NCBI GenBank assembly: GCA_025526995.1
Contig: JAHLKG010000002.1
Location: forward strand, 372,001 to 436,000
Direction of reading: 5' to 3'
Length of the DNA stretch: 64,000 nucleotides
Source of the DNA: Powellomyces hirtus
Lineage: Eukaryota; Chytridiomycota; Chytridiomycetes; Spizellomycetales; Powellomycetaceae
Shown here: in pieces, positions 62,825 to 64,000 of the stretch
How the letters are laid out: every line of letters begins with the position of its first letter
How positions within the stretch are numbered: position 1 is the stretch's first letter
Made by a program: the position numbers and the translations under genes
The notes under the pieces: model-generated
Told to the model about the DNA's origin: nothing
The model's input: only the letters and a program-made list of their open reading frames with translations
Databases searched by the model: none

Positions 62825-64000
62825 ATGCACCCCGTCCAGATTGAACCCTTCTCCATCCTTCCCGTTTCCAATCACCGTACTAGCAGCAGAGATGTCGCAC
62901 GCAGTCACTCGACCGTTCCCGTCCGCCGGGTCGGCTCCTCGGAAAAGTTTGATGACCACCACACCACTCCGCCGACCGTCTACCACCACAACGACCCGGA
63001 GAAGGCCGATGCCGACTTTATGGCCTCCCCCGCGCCCATCGAGGACCCCCTTACGGCTCCTATGTCGACCTGCCCCAGGGTCTTCCGGAAGAAGGCTCGG
63101 CTCTCACCATCCGCGCTCTCTTTGTCGGAACCGTTCTCGGATCCATCGTTGGCGCCTCATCCATCTACCTTGGCCTGAAGACCGGTTTCACCTTTGGCGC
63201 CGCCCTGTTTGGTGCCATTCTCGGATGGGCCATCCTCAAGCCGCTCAGTGTTGCTACCGGCTCGTACTTTGGCCCTAGGGAGAACTGCACCGTCCAGACA
63301 ACCGCCACCGCCGCTGGTGGACTCCCTTCCATCTTTGTTGCCGCAGTGCCAGCGATGTAAGCACGCTACTGAGATGGTACTCTTGTAATGTGCATCCCTT
63401 TCCTCACCGTCCGGCATCGCTTTCCTAGGTATGGTATGGGCTGGCTCGGCGACGGCCCGCGCGCTGACTTTGGAAAGCTTTTCGCATTGAACGTTATCAC
63501 GGCCTACTATGGCCTGTTCTTTGGTATGTGGTTGTCAGCCGAGGCCCAAACTGGATATAACACTATGTCTAACCAAAGCCCGGCCGGTCCTCAGCGATTC
63601 CGTTCCGCAAGTATTTTATCCTCAAGCTCCGCCTGCCTTTCCCGTCTCCGTTTGCTGCAGCCAACACTATCGCTTCCCTCCACACCGTCACCGGCGCCGC
63701 TGCGGGAAAGAAGAAGGCTTGGATCATGTTCATCTCCATCTTTGTGGCGATCGTTTGGAACGTTCTCGGCTCGATCCTGTTGCCCGGTCTTTACAAGATG
63801 CGCATCTTTGCCTGGTTGGCGTCCACCGGTTGCGGCGCTACCTGTTGGGAGGCGCACAAGTGGGGATGGGCACTTGAGTGGACCCCCGCATTCATCGGCG
63901 CTGGTATGTTGCGCAAGCGTTTTATGGGCTCTTGAGTTCAAAGTGTTGATGTTGCTTTATGTACAGGTATGCTTACGGGTTTGCACTCGGCAACGTCCTT
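62825..64000 (+). CDS. OPT-family oligopeptide/metal-chelate transporter, 5' part (frameshift near the start)
   Basis: Polytopic transporter of the OPT superfamily (YSL/YGL114W-like). The N-terminal tail starts at an ATG such as 62825 and includes SSEKFDDHHTTPPTVYHHND in one frame. The conserved start of the membrane domain is in the next frame: YVDLPQGLPEEGSALTIRAL, FVGTVLGSIVGASSIYLGLK and TGFTFGAALFGAILGWAILK, then ENCTVQTTATAAGGLPS. So a one-base shift lies near 63060, with no intron to explain it. Exons then continue with YGMGWLGDGPRADFGKLFAL, a GTATGT intron, IPFRKYFILKLRLPFPSPFA, NTIASLHTVTGAAAGKKKAW and WGWALEWTPAFIGAG/MLTGL up to the window edge. The family is clear; substrate is unknown. 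Whether the shift is biological or a sequence error cannot be decided here. Confidence 0.85.

Noticed and set aside
1..64000. CRISPR arrays, rRNA, insertion sequences
   Set aside because: No repeat-spacer arrays, rRNA signatures or terminal inverted repeats were seen; the window is eukaryotic nuclear DNA.

Overview
The window is nuclear DNA of a fungus. Genes are compact, mostly 1-4 kb, alternate freely between strands, and carry many short GT-AG introns of about 45-90 nt. The content suggests an early-diverging, possibly zoosporic (chytrid-like) fungus. There is a CFIm68-type cleavage factor and a CPSF30 with a terminal zinc knuckle. There is also an attractin-like CUB/EGF/Kelch membrane protein, an ELMO-domain protein, the remains of a Rab23 gene (a GTPase usually tied to cilia), and a possible SAS-6-like centriolar head domain. 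HIS7, a YAT-type amino-acid permease and the F-box style are typically fungal. The lineage is inference from gene content, not from a marker gene.

Layout, part 1. 1-3.9 kb: a 5' gene fragment (-), a small two-TM protein (+), and a fast-evolving (-) gene with two SAS-6-like halves. 4.6-10.8 kb: CstF64/Rna15 (+), TMEM208 (-), an orphan (-) and a CFIm68/CPSF6 homologue (+). 11.0-17.6 kb: Vps18 (-) and a tRNA-Ile-lysidine-synthetase-like gene (+) with degenerate ATP motifs. 18.2-19.1 kb: a Rab23 pseudogene (+). 19.7-24.6 kb: a frameshifted F-box gene (-), HIS7 (-) and CPSF30 (+), with two Gcn4-type sites between the last two. 24.8-32.6 kb: an ADCK1-type kinase (-), NAD kinase (+), a universal stress protein (-) and a polytopic membrane protein (-). 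33.3-38.6 kb: a secreted GPI-type phospholipase C/HET-C-like protein (-) and an amino-acid permease (+).

Layout, part 2. 39.5-44.3 kb: NTAQ1 N-terminal glutamine amidase (+) and the attractin-like receptor (+). 44.5-48.0 kb: Leo1 (-) and a TraB protein (+). 48.1-51.7 kb: Ubp14/USP5 (-) and a small ORF (+). 52.2-56.1 kb: TFIIA large subunit (-) and an ELMO-domain protein (-). 57-62.8 kb is a gene-poor island with a broken Rpt4 (PSMC6) copy, orphan ORFs and a 258-bp direct repeat. From 62.8 kb to the window end lies the start of an OPT oligopeptide transporter (+).

Functional links: several genes act on the RNA polymerase II cycle (TFIIA, Leo1/Paf1C, CstF64, CFIm68, CPSF30) and on ubiquitin or N-degron turnover (USP5, NTAQ1, F-box, Rpt4 relic). 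Neighbouring genes are often head-to-head, and five such promoter gaps contain the octamer GTCACGTG. Splice positions given below were read by eye from GT/AG sites and reading frame; there is no transcript support.
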